From assembly GCF_001866075.3 (NCBI RefSeq), contig NZ_CP063356.1, forward strand, positions 4,144,164 through 4,208,163: DNA of 64,000 bases, in the 5' to 3' direction. The notes beneath the pieces are model-generated. The model did not search any database, had not been told where the DNA came from, and saw only the letters and a program-made list of their open reading frames with translations. Positions within the stretch are counted from its first letter, which is position 1. Every line of letters starts with the position of its first letter. Shown here one piece after another: positions 43,766-52,318 of this stretch. A program made the translations under genes and the position numbers. The DNA comes from Anaerobacillus isosaccharinicus. Lineage in GTDB: Bacteria; Bacillota; Bacilli; Bacillales; Anaerobacillaceae.

Positions 43766-44365
43766 CTACTTTTCCACTAATAACTCTATATCTGCTAGTA
43801 TTTTTTCAATTTCAATAGGTTTATTGGCCAACGCCATATCATAAAGTGCCCGAATGTTTTGGTTTTCATCTATTAAATACATTGTAATCGAGTGATATAA
43901 GACGGCACCGTCTCTGATCTGGAATTGCATTTGGAATTTTTGGGCAATTTTTTCAGTTTCCTCTGTTGTTCCTCGTAACCATTTCCACCCTTGTGGATCA
44001 GCTCCAAAGTCAGTCGCATATTTCTTTATCTTATCTGGAAGATCATTTTTTGGATCAAGGGTTATAGCTACTAGTTCGACTTTATCACCAAATAAACTAG
44101 ATTCTTTTAATTGATCCTGTAAATCGATAAAATCCATAAGCGTTAGTGGACAGATATCAGGACAATCGATAAAAAAAAATGTGACCACTTTTACTTTTCC
44201 ATTATTTGACTGATACATACCTTCATGAACATCTTCCAACTGAAATTCATTGACATTGGCTAATAATGGAAGACTATCATTTTCTGGCCAAACCAATGAT
44301 ACTAGTAAAAAACCAGCTAAGATTATACAAAGAAAAAACAAACTATTAAGCTTTCTCATTTCCAC
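43766..44365 (-). CDS. Sco1/SenC-family copper chaperone (MnxC-like)
   Basis: The 199-residue protein has an N-terminal signal-anchor (residues 8-26) and a thioredoxin-fold domain with the copper-binding pair C68-P-D-I-C72 and H158 (VLYHSITMYL), as in Sco1/SenC. It should act outside the membrane. It starts 4 bases after the mnxG stop, so it is the last gene of the operon and probably loads copper into MnxG. In Bacillus sp. SG-1 the Sco-like gene (mnxC) lies upstream of mnxG, so the gene order differs here. Confidence 0.9.
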   Translation of the reverse strand: MEMRKLNSLFFLCIILAGFLLVSLVWPENDSLPLLANVNEFQLEDVHEGMYQSNNGKVKVVTFFFIDCPDICPLTLMDFIDLQDQLKESSLFGDKVELVAITLDPKNDLPDKIKKYATDFGADPQGWKWLRGTTEETEKIAQKFQMQFQIRDGAVLYHSITMYLIDENQNIRALYDMALANKPIEIEKILADIELLVEK

Positions 44366-44369
44366 ACAC

Positions 44370-47300
44370 CTACAGATGTCTTTGCTTTTTATTTTTTAAC
44401 GGCAGAAGATGTTTCTGTCGTTCTTTGTGGACGCGAATAATTCCCCACATTCCTTGTTCAATATCCCAACGAATGTTTCCGGAACGATACATGTAATCAC
44501 CAGGTAGTGCATAAAAACTTCCTGCCCCGTAGTGCAAATTTAAGTCTGTGGCATGCCCTGTTACGATTTCACCTTCAACTGACTTAATCTCTGAGGTAAT
44601 GTCTTTATCGTCAGTATTCCAATAGTGACCATGTAGATGAAACGTATGTGAACGCCTTCGTTCCGATGGATTTACTAATCTAATTGTAATCGGATCACCT
44701 GGATAGGCTTCAAATAACGGGGTTGATGGGTCACCATGGACTCTTGAACTAAATAAGTCCCTTAACACAGGGTGCTTTCGCAACCGATTTATTAATCGTT
44801 CTGTACGATAATTAAAGCCTCTTGAACCATTGTCATACGTATCCACTAAATCGTCCTCTTCTGGGTCTACCCCTCCTAAAATCCCATCAACTGGGTCAAT
44901 AATTACCCTTCCTTTTTTATCAACCAAACGAGCGCCATCATACATAACAAGAACAAATTCCCTTATGTCTGGTAAAAATGGATTTCGTAGAATAACGTTC
45001 GCTCCAGTTATAATTGATTTCCCTGTATATGGATCGATATATTCCGTTCCTCTTCCCTCGGCGATAAAAGCTCCATAAGTCCCTAATGAACGGTGATTTC
45101 TAATATCAGCCATGTCCCATAATCCACAGGCCCCAACAGCAATGTCGACATACCATTTATACGTCACTGTTTCTCCTGGTCCAACCGTTTGATCCGGGTT
45201 AAATCCGACCGTTTCTCCTGCAGACGTTTTTACATCATAGTCTAGTAACTGCGAATGCAATGAGATCCTTAGCGAAGGTGGATAAAACGCTTGTTCCTTC
45301 ACTGGTGGATACGGCCAGATCCCATCTGGAAATGGAAACCGATCGAATTCTAACTTACTTGTTAGTTTCACTTCAACGACGTCCCCTTGATTTGCTCGAA
45401 GAATAAGTGGTTCAGGCTGCTTTCTACCACATAGAATAGCATCCATCTCTTCTTCAAGCGCAAAGACAATTCCAAATGGATCTCGTTCCCCCCATTTACT
45501 GTAAACAATCGGGGTGTGAAACGCGACAACGCTAAATCGTTTTACAGGTGCATCAGCTGGGCCAGTTGATGCTACCACCTCAGCTGGTGCAGGAGGGTTT
45601 CCGGTACAAATCGGTAACGGTTTCGTTCGCTTTGGTGGGCGTTTGCGATCTGGTAGTGGAATAAGAAAATCAACTTCCTGATCAAAGGCACGGATTAACC
45701 CCCATAGCCCATTCCAGAGATCTTCTTCTGTTTCAAACGTCCACAAATAATCACCAGATCTTGGCACCTCCATCTCTAGCGTATATGATTCTGAAATGCC
45801 GATATGTTGTTGCGCTTTAAACTTTGTCTCCGTATCAGGATGTTCGGACTTCCAACGTAACCCATGAATATTGAAACTATGAGATTCTTCTTGCGCCCCT
45901 TGTAAGAGTCTAACTCGAATTGGATCTCCTTCATAGCAAAGGAAAATTGGTGTGACAGGATCCCCTTTGACAAAGGAACTAAACGAATAAGCAGGATCAC
46001 AGTCCTTTCCTAAACGAAATTGAAGAGGCTCATTTTTATAATTGACTCCAAATACCCCCGGGTCATCCTGCGAACCCGGAAAATCTGGTGGTTGTAGTGG
46101 ACAGCCATCTTTATCAAAAAGCAATGCAAAGTCTTGAACCATTAACACAATGTCCCGGTAATCTGGTACAAATTGATGAACAGCCGTTACCTGTGTCCCG
46201 TGATCTACTTCTTTTCCAGTCTTCGAATTTAAGATATTCGTAAAGCGCGGATGAACGACACCTGCACCAAACACACCGTGCTGCTGATGGAAACCTGGAA
46301 AGAGATGATCATGGAAAAACCATGCTTTTAGTTCAACATCCGCATAATATTCATAACGGATCGTTTCTCCAGAAAGAACACTCGAATCATAGTTCCAACC
46401 AACATTTGCGCCATCTGAAACCAAGACATCAAATTTAACAAAGTGGACATGCATTGCCCCTTCATACGTCCTTGATACAAGCTGAAAGGCATTCCCTCCG
46501 ACTACTTCTGGTAGCCGATTTGTAAAGTTAACCCGGACACAAGTATTCGCAGACATATGAAGGACTAGAGGCTCTGGTTCTTTTCGTCCTTGTAAGACCT
46601 CGTCAACGTCTTCATCTAGTACATAAATTCTGCCTATTGGATCATTCCACCCTTGGCAATTGTAGACAATTGGGAGTTGAATAAGCGACACATTAAATTC
46701 TTGAACCAGAGGATTTTCAACTACTGAACAAGGGTCTACAAACACTGCACCGGGCCTCGCTGTTGGAACGGCTGCATTTTCTTCTAGTACTGTCATTTCC
46801 CGTCCACCAATAATTCCAAGTGGTGGTCTTGGTGCTTTACAACCTACCTTTCCAGGAATGAAATTCGGAAACCCCGGACGCTCCTTAGTTGGTTTTGGTG
46901 GACAAGGTCGATTAGGCAATGGCTGAAGTGGCGCAATTGGAACACCATTCGGATAGCATTGACCTCCATCCTGAAGAGTGTCAAAAATTCGGTTTAACCC
47001 CCACATCCCAACACCAAAATGCGGGTAAAGATGACAGTGAATAATCGCATCACCGATGGCTCCTTGTAGCGATCCAAGTCCATAGTGTGGTTGAAGCGTG
47101 TACCAAGACTGAGGTCCAACGGATTGAGCATCTAATATTTCAGAATCGGCATTTTTAGGATCCTTTGACCACTGATGCACATGATAATGAAGCACATGAG
47201 TTTCCTTGACGCCAGCATTCACTAATCTAATTTTGACAGGATCTCCACGATAGCCCCGTAAAATGGGCGTCGCAGGATCACCAAAGACCCAAGAATCATG

Positions 47301-48038
47301 GTGAACCTCTTCACCATCACAGTCAGGACAAACAACTCCTTCTTTAAGCAATCGAGCTCGATTTTCCATCGGATCGTAACGGTAGTTAACAGCATGCGTG
47401 GACTCGCGCTCTTGATTTGTCATTGGATCCAAAGGTCTGTTTCCGGTAACATCCTTTGTTGGCATTTCATCATGAAAAATCCAGGCATATTCACGGAAAG
47501 ACGGCAAAAAAGGGTGATGAATATCCGCATAAACGCCACTATTTAAAGGACCTCCAGTTATCGGGTCGGTCCACCAAGAACCTCGTTTTTCGGCAAATAA
47601 GCAACCAAATAAACCATTAATATTGGTTCCGTCATCACTACAATCGGGGTTCCCTAAATCAGAAAACATACAAACCCCTTCATGATTAATTCTAAATTTA
47701 TAGAGAATTTTTTCCCCGGGACTAGCTAATGTATCTGGATTAAACCCAACATTCGCTCCATCTGACTTTAGGACATCATAATCAACTTCTTGAAAATGCA
47801 TTCCAGTTGCATAATGGATTTGATTTTCAAATAAGACTTCAACATCTTCACCCACATTTGCCCTGATACAAAGTGGCTGTACCAGTTCAACCGGTGTAAA
47901 TGGTTGTTTTCGAACTAACTCCTTTACTTTCTGTTCATTTTCCTTCAGTACATAAATCATGCCATCTCGGTTGTAATCGCCAAAGTTATTGAGAACTATG
48001 CGAATCGAGATCGCAACGACATGGTAAGATCGTTTCAT
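44370..48038 (-). CDS. mnxG: Manganese-oxidising multicopper oxidase MnxG
   Basis: The 1222-residue protein is close to SG-1 MnxG (about 1217). It contains repeated cupredoxin domains (about six), as in ceruloplasmin-like oxidases. Copper motifs include H334-C-H336-xxx-H340-xxxx-M345 (HCHLYPHFGVGM, type 1/3 cluster) and HYHVH in the first third, HDH near the middle, H720-x4-H725, and H1131-T-F-H-L-H-G-H1138 near the C-terminus. There is no signal peptide, as in spore-coat enzymes made in the mother cell. It oxidises Mn(II) to Mn(IV) oxide on the spore. It is preceded at 18 bp by an MnxF-like gene and followed at 4 bp by an Sco chaperone. Confidence 0.9.
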   Translation of the reverse strand: MKRSYHVVAISIRIVLNNFGDYNRDGMIYVLKENEQKVKELVRKQPFTPVELVQPLCIRANVGEDVEVLFENQIHYATGMHFQEVDYDVLKSDGANVGFNPDTLASPGEKILYKFRINHEGVCMFSDLGNPDCSDDGTNINGLFGCLFAEKRGSWWTDPITGGPLNSGVYADIHHPFLPSFREYAWIFHDEMPTKDVTGNRPLDPMTNQERESTHAVNYRYDPMENRARLLKEGVVCPDCDGEEVHHDSWVFGDPATPILRGYRGDPVKIRLVNAGVKETHVLHYHVHQWSKDPKNADSEILDAQSVGPQSWYTLQPHYGLGSLQGAIGDAIIHCHLYPHFGVGMWGLNRIFDTLQDGGQCYPNGVPIAPLQPLPNRPCPPKPTKERPGFPNFIPGKVGCKAPRPPLGIIGGREMTVLEENAAVPTARPGAVFVDPCSVVENPLVQEFNVSLIQLPIVYNCQGWNDPIGRIYVLDEDVDEVLQGRKEPEPLVLHMSANTCVRVNFTNRLPEVVGGNAFQLVSRTYEGAMHVHFVKFDVLVSDGANVGWNYDSSVLSGETIRYEYYADVELKAWFFHDHLFPGFHQQHGVFGAGVVHPRFTNILNSKTGKEVDHGTQVTAVHQFVPDYRDIVLMVQDFALLFDKDGCPLQPPDFPGSQDDPGVFGVNYKNEPLQFRLGKDCDPAYSFSSFVKGDPVTPIFLCYEGDPIRVRLLQGAQEESHSFNIHGLRWKSEHPDTETKFKAQQHIGISESYTLEMEVPRSGDYLWTFETEEDLWNGLWGLIRAFDQEVDFLIPLPDRKRPPKRTKPLPICTGNPPAPAEVVASTGPADAPVKRFSVVAFHTPIVYSKWGERDPFGIVFALEEEMDAILCGRKQPEPLILRANQGDVVEVKLTSKLEFDRFPFPDGIWPYPPVKEQAFYPPSLRISLHSQLLDYDVKTSAGETVGFNPDQTVGPGETVTYKWYVDIAVGACGLWDMADIRNHRSLGTYGAFIAEGRGTEYIDPYTGKSIITGANVILRNPFLPDIREFVLVMYDGARLVDKKGRVIIDPVDGILGGVDPEEDDLVDTYDNGSRGFNYRTERLINRLRKHPVLRDLFSSRVHGDPSTPLFEAYPGDPITIRLVNPSERRRSHTFHLHGHYWNTDDKDITSEIKSVEGEIVTGHATDLNLHYGAGSFYALPGDYMYRSGNIRWDIEQGMWGIIRVHKERQKHLLPLKNKKQRHL

Positions 48039-48056
48039 ATTCTCCCCCCCCCGAAA

Positions 48057-48353
48057 TCAATAGTCATCCTTTAATTCAGGAATTCTTGGTTGGCCCTTTC
48101 GTTGAATATAAAACGCTTCAATTTGATGGATATGAACATGCCACTGGCGATCTTCCAATTCAGATATCGTTGTTACCTTTACATCAACGATAGCATGGTC
48201 TTCAATCACATCTACCAATTTTCCGATAAAAACATAGGGAAATGACGGTGTTAATATCAAAATATTTTTACCAATTCCATCAATAAACTCTTGGACTAAC
48301 GCTTGGTCATGAATGACATTGATCATCGGACCAGAAGCACCGAATGGTTTCAT
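48057..48353 (-). CDS. MnxF-like small subunit
   Basis: The 98-residue protein has a GKLVDVIEDHAIVDVKV beta segment and a C-terminal WHVHIHQIEAFYIQ segment with two His that could bind copper. Its place 18 bases upstream of mnxG and its size match MnxF of the SG-1 MnxEFG complex. The name rests mainly on position and size. It also resembles the small barrel units of the neighbouring coat-like proteins. Confidence 0.7.
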   Translation of the reverse strand: MKPFGASGPMINVIHDQALVQEFIDGIGKNILILTPSFPYVFIGKLVDVIEDHAIVDVKVTTISELEDRQWHVHIHQIEAFYIQRKGQPRIPELKDDY

Positions 48354-48382
48354 TAAGAACCCTCCTTATCTAGAAACGTTAA

Positions 48383-48724
48383 TTATGTTAGTGGAAGTCT
48401 TGCATTACAATCAAAATCAGGCGTAAAATGAGCAATTTTTTCTAACGGGATACTAAGTGGAGTAGGGAAATTAAATTGTGGCGCGTTAATAATTTTAATG
48501 TTGACTGGAAATAGCGTAAGATGTCCATGTTGAACATCAGTGATTTTCCCGCAAAATATCGGTCGGAACGTTTGACCAAAAAGATTTAACTGATCTGATT
48601 CTGTTACTAGTAAAATACTTTCTCCAATCAAGGCTCGTAATTCTCTGAATAAACGATCATCAAGTTCCTCGATCTCGTTTTGATCATGATTGACCTCAAT
48701 GTCTTTCTCTTTTTTACTTGCCAT
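48383..48724 (-). CDS. MnxE-like small subunit
   Basis: This 113-residue acidic protein has LFRELRALIGESILLV followed by a FCGKITDVQHGHLTLF beta segment, the same order of elements as in the MnxF-like partner. It lies 29 bases upstream of that gene. In SG-1, MnxE and MnxF form a ring that binds MnxG; a similar complex is likely. Assignment is by position, size and mutual similarity. Confidence 0.68.
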   Translation of the reverse strand: MASKKEKDIEVNHDQNEIEELDDRLFRELRALIGESILLVTESDQLNLFGQTFRPIFCGKITDVQHGHLTLFPVNIKIINAPQFNFPTPLSIPLEKIAHFTPDFDCNARLPLT

Positions 48725-48775
48725 AAGAAACCCTCCTTATCTTGTAGATCATCGATTTCATAGGAGTGTGCTTCG

Positions 48776-49579
48776 TCACTCCTTTCCTAATTTTTGAACT
48801 CGACTTTGTCTAAACAGATGCCTAAGGAGACTTAAAAGTCGAATCGTTTCAATATAGGTAATATCCTTTATGAGGATCTCTTCATCTTTCCCCCAAGAAC
48901 TTAGTTTGAGGAGATCATTTTCTGACGAAACAATTTTCCCCGTTTTTTTTCCTTCATCACTACCATAAACAACGATCCACGTTTCTTTCCAAGAGTCTAA
49001 ATTGGTCTGTAATGATTCCTCAAAAAATTGTTGTTTTAGAAGGTCTCGCTTTGATACAGTTTCTCCAAAACGACGCAGAAGCTTATTACGTAAATCATTA
49101 TCATAGAGATAGTGCTGATGGGAATTGGAATAGTTCGGGACACCGTAAACAATATTTGCCGACGCTATAACTGCATAAGGAATCCAAACTCGTTCCCTTA
49201 AATTCGTAAGCATGACAAAGTCCCTGCCAATCGTACTAACCTTACCTTCCTTATAATGCGATTGCCCCCCTAATTTCGAATAGACCTCAACTTGCTGATT
49301 GCGCTTTGATTTGAAAAATTTTCGTAGTTTTAATATTTTTCCCCGCTTTTCATTTTGCTTAGAAAGGGTAAATAAATTTGTCCGATCAATATACTCCATC
49401 AATAACCTTGTTTCTTCGGTTGTCGTTATGGTCGTTGGTGAGGTCAAACCTTGCCCCTTTTGTTGGTTAAATTCATTAATAATATCTTCTTTGATTACTT
49501 CTTGTTTACGTTGTTCTAATAGCTTTCCGATATAATCATTTAGGTATATTTTCGGCTTTTTTTCGGGGGATTCTCTCAT
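48776..49579 (-). CDS. Coat-like protein of the mnx operon (MnxD position)
   Basis: The 267-residue soluble, basic protein has two similar beta-rich halves: GQSHYKEGKVSTIGRDFVML and, after a linker with LRRFGETVSKRDLLKQQFF, a second unit GKKTGKIVSSENDLLKL. The FGETVxK-x-x-x-L-x-x-FF block and the flanking barrel units recur in the divergent 255-residue protein at 50706, so the two are paralogs. It occupies the position of MnxD in SG-1, but I cannot confirm homology. The likely place is the spore coat. Confidence 0.65.
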   Translation of the reverse strand: MRESPEKKPKIYLNDYIGKLLEQRKQEVIKEDIINEFNQQKGQGLTSPTTITTTEETRLLMEYIDRTNLFTLSKQNEKRGKILKLRKFFKSKRNQQVEVYSKLGGQSHYKEGKVSTIGRDFVMLTNLRERVWIPYAVIASANIVYGVPNYSNSHQHYLYDNDLRNKLLRRFGETVSKRDLLKQQFFEESLQTNLDSWKETWIVVYGSDEGKKTGKIVSSENDLLKLSSWGKDEEILIKDITYIETIRLLSLLRHLFRQSRVQKLGKE

Positions 49580-49615
49580 TCTGACCTTCCTCTCTCTTCG
49601 TAAAAATTGGTTAAT

Positions 49616-50086
49616 TCATACCCGCAATGAGTAATACAACAAACCAACAGCCGTAAAAACGAGTGCAGTCCCAAACAAACTGAATACTATCATATTTACT
49701 TCAACACTATTTATATAGGAAATTGGCAAACCACATAAAGCAGGATTTTCAATCACAGCTCCAAACATCGCCCCCATAATACCTCCAAGAGCTCCATAGA
49801 AAAAGCCTGCTAAAACTGATTGTAATTTGACAAGTGAACCAAACAAAATACCAATTACGCTCCCAACGATCGTGGTTAATATCACAATATACGCTAAATT
49901 GATTGGCAACAAAAAGTAAATGATCATTCCTAGATGTAAGCTTAAGATTCCACTACTACAACTAGCCATAATCATTCCAAAGCGATCGGTGAACAATTTT
50001 CTTTTTCGAAACATGAGTAGATATAGGAGGCTACCCATTAACAGGTTACAACCTAAGATCACAATTAAAAGAAGGTTCACATTCAT
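49616..50086 (-). CDS. Four-helix membrane protein, paralog 2
   Basis: This 156-residue protein has four to five transmembrane helices with Gly-rich TTIVGSVIGILFGSLVKLQS and YGALGGIMGAMFGAVIENP segments. It aligns along its length with the next upstream gene (138 residues), so the pair arose by duplication. The function is unknown; a forespore- or mother-cell-membrane role in metal handling is a guess. It is in the mnx-like operon, 36 bases before the coat-like gene. Confidence 0.7.
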   Translation of the reverse strand: MNVNLLLIVILGCNLLMGSLLYLLMFRKRKLFTDRFGMIMASCSSGILSLHLGMIIYFLLPINLAYIVILTTIVGSVIGILFGSLVKLQSVLAGFFYGALGGIMGAMFGAVIENPALCGLPISYINSVEVNMIVFSLFGTALVFTAVGLLYYSLRV

Positions 50087-50108
50087 TTGAGTACATCCCC
50101 CCTTTTAC

Positions 50109-50525
50109 TTATGTATGTTTCGCAGAAAGAACTACTAGGATCAATGACATCACAAAAACGGATTCAAGAAAGGTAAGAAATAGCAGACTGTTTCTTGCTG
50201 TAGCCCCAATCATAGGCGCCATGATCCCCATCAGTAACCCATTAATATAACCCGTTAACAGTGTTTGATAATCAAATAAGCCACCAAACAAAGCGCCAAT
50301 CACCATACCAACCAACGTTGTAATAACCGTTATGGTGACAAACTTTAAGGGAAATTGATAAATTAAAATAACTCCTGTTACGATCGCTCCAAAACCGCCG
50401 ATTAGCATTGAAATATTCATTCCTAACTGAAACCCAATTAGCTTTCTAATTTTATAGAGATAAACATAAAGAAGGACGATCACCACCATGTTTCCATATA
50501 GGAGAAAACCAAGGTTCTCAATCAT
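50109..50525 (-). CDS. Four-helix membrane protein, paralog 1, first gene of mnx-like operon
   Basis: The 138-residue, four-helix protein has the Gly-rich TTLVGMVIGALFGGLFDYQT and GLLMGIMAPMIGATARN motifs shared with its neighbour. It is the first gene of the operon. Upstream I saw only an imperfect sigma-K-like -10 (CATAGTTGA) near 50560, so the promoter is not settled. Confidence 0.7.
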   Translation of the reverse strand: MIENLGFLLYGNMVVIVLLYVYLYKIRKLIGFQLGMNISMLIGGFGAIVTGVILIYQFPLKFVTITVITTLVGMVIGALFGGLFDYQTLLTGYINGLLMGIMAPMIGATARNSLLFLTFLESVFVMSLILVVLSAKHT

Positions 50526-50655
50526 CAGAATACCTCACCTCCAAACTATCTATTTATATCAACTATGACAAAACAGACTTGTTCTATTCGTATTAAAATA
50601 AAGATTTATCCTAACCTAAAAAATTAGCTAGAATGAAATGGTCTATTTGCCCAAC

Positions 50656-50682
50656 AACAAACCCACTATAATCCATAAAATA
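50656..50682 (+). promoter_or_regulatory. Sigma-K-like promoter for the 255-residue coat-like gene
   Basis: CATAAAATA at 50674-50682 is a perfect CATANNNTA -10, with AC elements 15-18 bases upstream. The gene starts about 25 bases later. Sigma-K drives late mother-cell genes, including mnx in SG-1. Confidence 0.6.
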
Positions 50683-50705
50683 GGTATATAAACTACGAAA
50701 GGAGC

Positions 50706-51473
50706 GTGTTGACAATTTTATCCCATGAGAAGACATTGCATCAGCCTACCTTATCTAGAAAAACCTTTTTCTGCCCAGAATTTGTGCCAACGGGGGTTGA
50801 TGATGATTTCTGTTTGCCATGTGGTTGTCCAGAACAACTTCCTCAACCAAAGTTCCCATCACCAACTAGTGCCCTCTCCCCACAAGAGCTTGAGGAGGTA
50901 GAGGAGTGTATCATGGCAGCCAATGACCTACTTCTCTCACTGGTAACAGACGATGAGATAAATGAAAGGGCACTTCAACTGAATTTGCGAAGGTTAAGAA
51001 AGCAGTTCGTCACGGTACTTGTGGATTGCGGAAACAAAAAAGAAGAGGTTTCAGGAATCTTCTTGGATGCGGGGAAGGATTTTATTATCTTAGTAAACTC
51101 AGAAACTAAGAATGTAACAGTGATCACTACGAATAGAATTCTCTTTTTTAGCTCTGCAAATCGGAAGACTGAAGCTCATCATGAACAAGAATTAATTAGT
51201 ATCGATCCATGTCTACGTCGCCAACTCACATTCAATTTTGGTGAAACAGTTACAAAAAGTCCATTCCTTCTCAATTTATTCTTTGGTTTGGATCTAAGTA
51301 TGTTCCTTGAAAGTTACGTTGGTTACTATTGTTATGTAAGAACCGATCGCGAAAAGCAAGAACTTGACGGAACACTTATCAAAATACGTACTAATTCGAT
51401 CGAATTAACCAAGTATGATGAAAAGCAAGCTGTTGATTTTGATGAAATTTGTATCATGGAACTAGAAAAGTAA
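50706..51473 (+). CDS. Coat-like protein divergent from the mnx-like operon
   Basis: The 255-residue protein has a Cys-rich N-terminal part (FCPEF, DDFCLPCGCPEQ), a Pro-rich linker, then two barrel-like units joined by RRQLTFNFGETVTKSPFLLN, the same block as in the 267-residue mnx-operon protein. The start is GTG 50706 or, better spaced from AAAGGAG, TTG 50709. With a sigma-K-like promoter and no signal peptide it is probably a spore-coat protein, perhaps part of the Mn-oxidase layer. It resembles CotB-type coat proteins in layout; that comparison is tentative. Confidence 0.65.
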   Translation: MLTILSHEKTLHQPTLSRKTFFCPEFVPTGVDDDFCLPCGCPEQLPQPKFPSPTSALSPQELEEVEECIMAANDLLLSLVTDDEINERALQLNLRRLRKQFVTVLVDCGNKKEEVSGIFLDAGKDFIILVNSETKNVTVITTNRILFFSSANRKTEAHHEQELISIDPCLRRQLTFNFGETVTKSPFLLNLFFGLDLSMFLESYVGYYCYVRTDREKQELDGTLIKIRTNSIELTKYDEKQAVDFDEICIMELEK

Positions 51474-51506
51474 TCGGTATTTAACAGGAAGGTCAGCTTT
51501 CATAAA

Positions 51507-51547
51507 AAACGAAGGAACCCTTTATGACGGGGTTCCTTCGTTTTTTA
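51507..51547. terminator. Bidirectional terminator between two coat-like genes
   Basis: CGAAGGAACCC and GGGGTTCCTTCG form a perfect stem with T-runs on the plus strand (TTTTTTATTTTTT) and A-run on the other side, between convergent genes. Confidence 0.9.
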
Positions 51548-51561
51548 TTTTTTGAACAAAC

Positions 51562-52152
51562 TCATAAAAGTTCCAGGACCACTTTACAACCTAAGTGTCG
51601 GAATAGCTTAAAATTGAGATTGTCCGTTAGGCCTGCTAGTCGAAGTTGAATTCTTTCATCGCAAAAGGGAATGACATGATCGTGAATCCTCACCTCTTTA
51701 TGATGACACCGGCAGTCGCGGTGCGGTCGGTGGCAGGTGGAACAATCCGATCGATGGTCGTGGCAGCTACAGCTATCATGATGATGGTGACACTGCGAAC
51801 AATAATTTTCGTGGTCGTGGCATTGACAGTCACGGTGTTGATGTTGACACTTTGAACAATGCAAGTGGTGGTTACGCCGGTTACATTCTAAATTTAAACC
51901 ATGAAAGCATTCGTAATTGCAGTTTCGATCTACCCAGGTAATGTTTTTGATGCGGTTTGTTAGTATTTTGGTAATCGTATGATCGTTTTGTAGCAAGTCT
52001 ACATAACCAACTCCGACCCTAAAGACGATACCTTCTTGAGTAATACCTTTTCCCTCTTTTTTATGACTTTTCGTCCTATAGATAATTTGGCCAAGGCTTT
52101 GAGAGCGCGCCTTAACCAATGCATTAGTTTTACTTTGCTTCATTTCCCCCAT
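51562..52152 (-). CDS. Cys/His-rich repeat protein, probable spore-coat metal binder
   Basis: The 196-residue protein has an N-terminal barrel-like unit (residues 20-75), then three 19-residue Cys/His repeats at about 99-151, each C-x2-C-x(6)-C-x-C-H-x-H (C99/C102/C109/C111, C118/C121/C128/C130, C137/C140/C147/C149). The C-terminus (LNFKLFRHLGCKVVLEL) resembles the start of the MnxE-like barrel. There is no signal peptide. A sigma-K-like promoter precedes it. It likely binds copper, zinc or manganese at the spore surface; the metal is not deducible. ATG 52152 follows AAAGGGGG. Confidence 0.75.
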   Translation of the reverse strand: MGEMKQSKTNALVKARSQSLGQIIYRTKSHKKEGKGITQEGIVFRVGVGYVDLLQNDHTITKILTNRIKNITWVDRNCNYECFHGLNLECNRRNHHLHCSKCQHQHRDCQCHDHENYCSQCHHHHDSCSCHDHRSDCSTCHRPHRDCRCHHKEVRIHDHVIPFCDERIQLRLAGLTDNLNFKLFRHLGCKVVLELL

Positions 52153-52176
52153 GCTGAACCCCCTTTCCCGATACTG

Positions 52177-52206
52177 TACTATATGATTTTCTTTTCAAGG
52201 TTGTTC
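52177..52206 (-). promoter_or_regulatory. Sigma-K-like promoter of the Cys/His-rich gene
   Basis: On the minus strand CATATAGTA (52185-52177) is a perfect CATANNNTA -10, with a GAACAACC -35-like element 16-17 bases upstream. It lies about 25 bases before the start at 52152. Confidence 0.65.
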
Positions 52207-52268
52207 ACTTCAAGGTGCCACGCCCCTCTTATTAATAAATTTCCGTTTTAAGAAGTATTAGGAACTAC

Positions 52269-52303
52269 AATAAAAAAGCATTACCGTTCTACCAGTAATG
52301 CTT
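52269..52303 (-). terminator. Terminator of the RimJ-like gene
   Basis: AGCATTAC and GTAATGCT pair around a CGG/CTG-containing loop and are followed by TTTTTTATT on the minus strand. Confidence 0.8.
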
Positions 52304-52318
52304 CCATTCTTATGTGTA

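Noticed and set aside
50545-50580. Sigma-K promoter for the mnx-like operon
   Set aside because: The only -10-like match on the minus strand (CATAGTTGA) breaks the TA at the end of CATANNNTA and has no AC at the right distance, so I did not list it as a feature.
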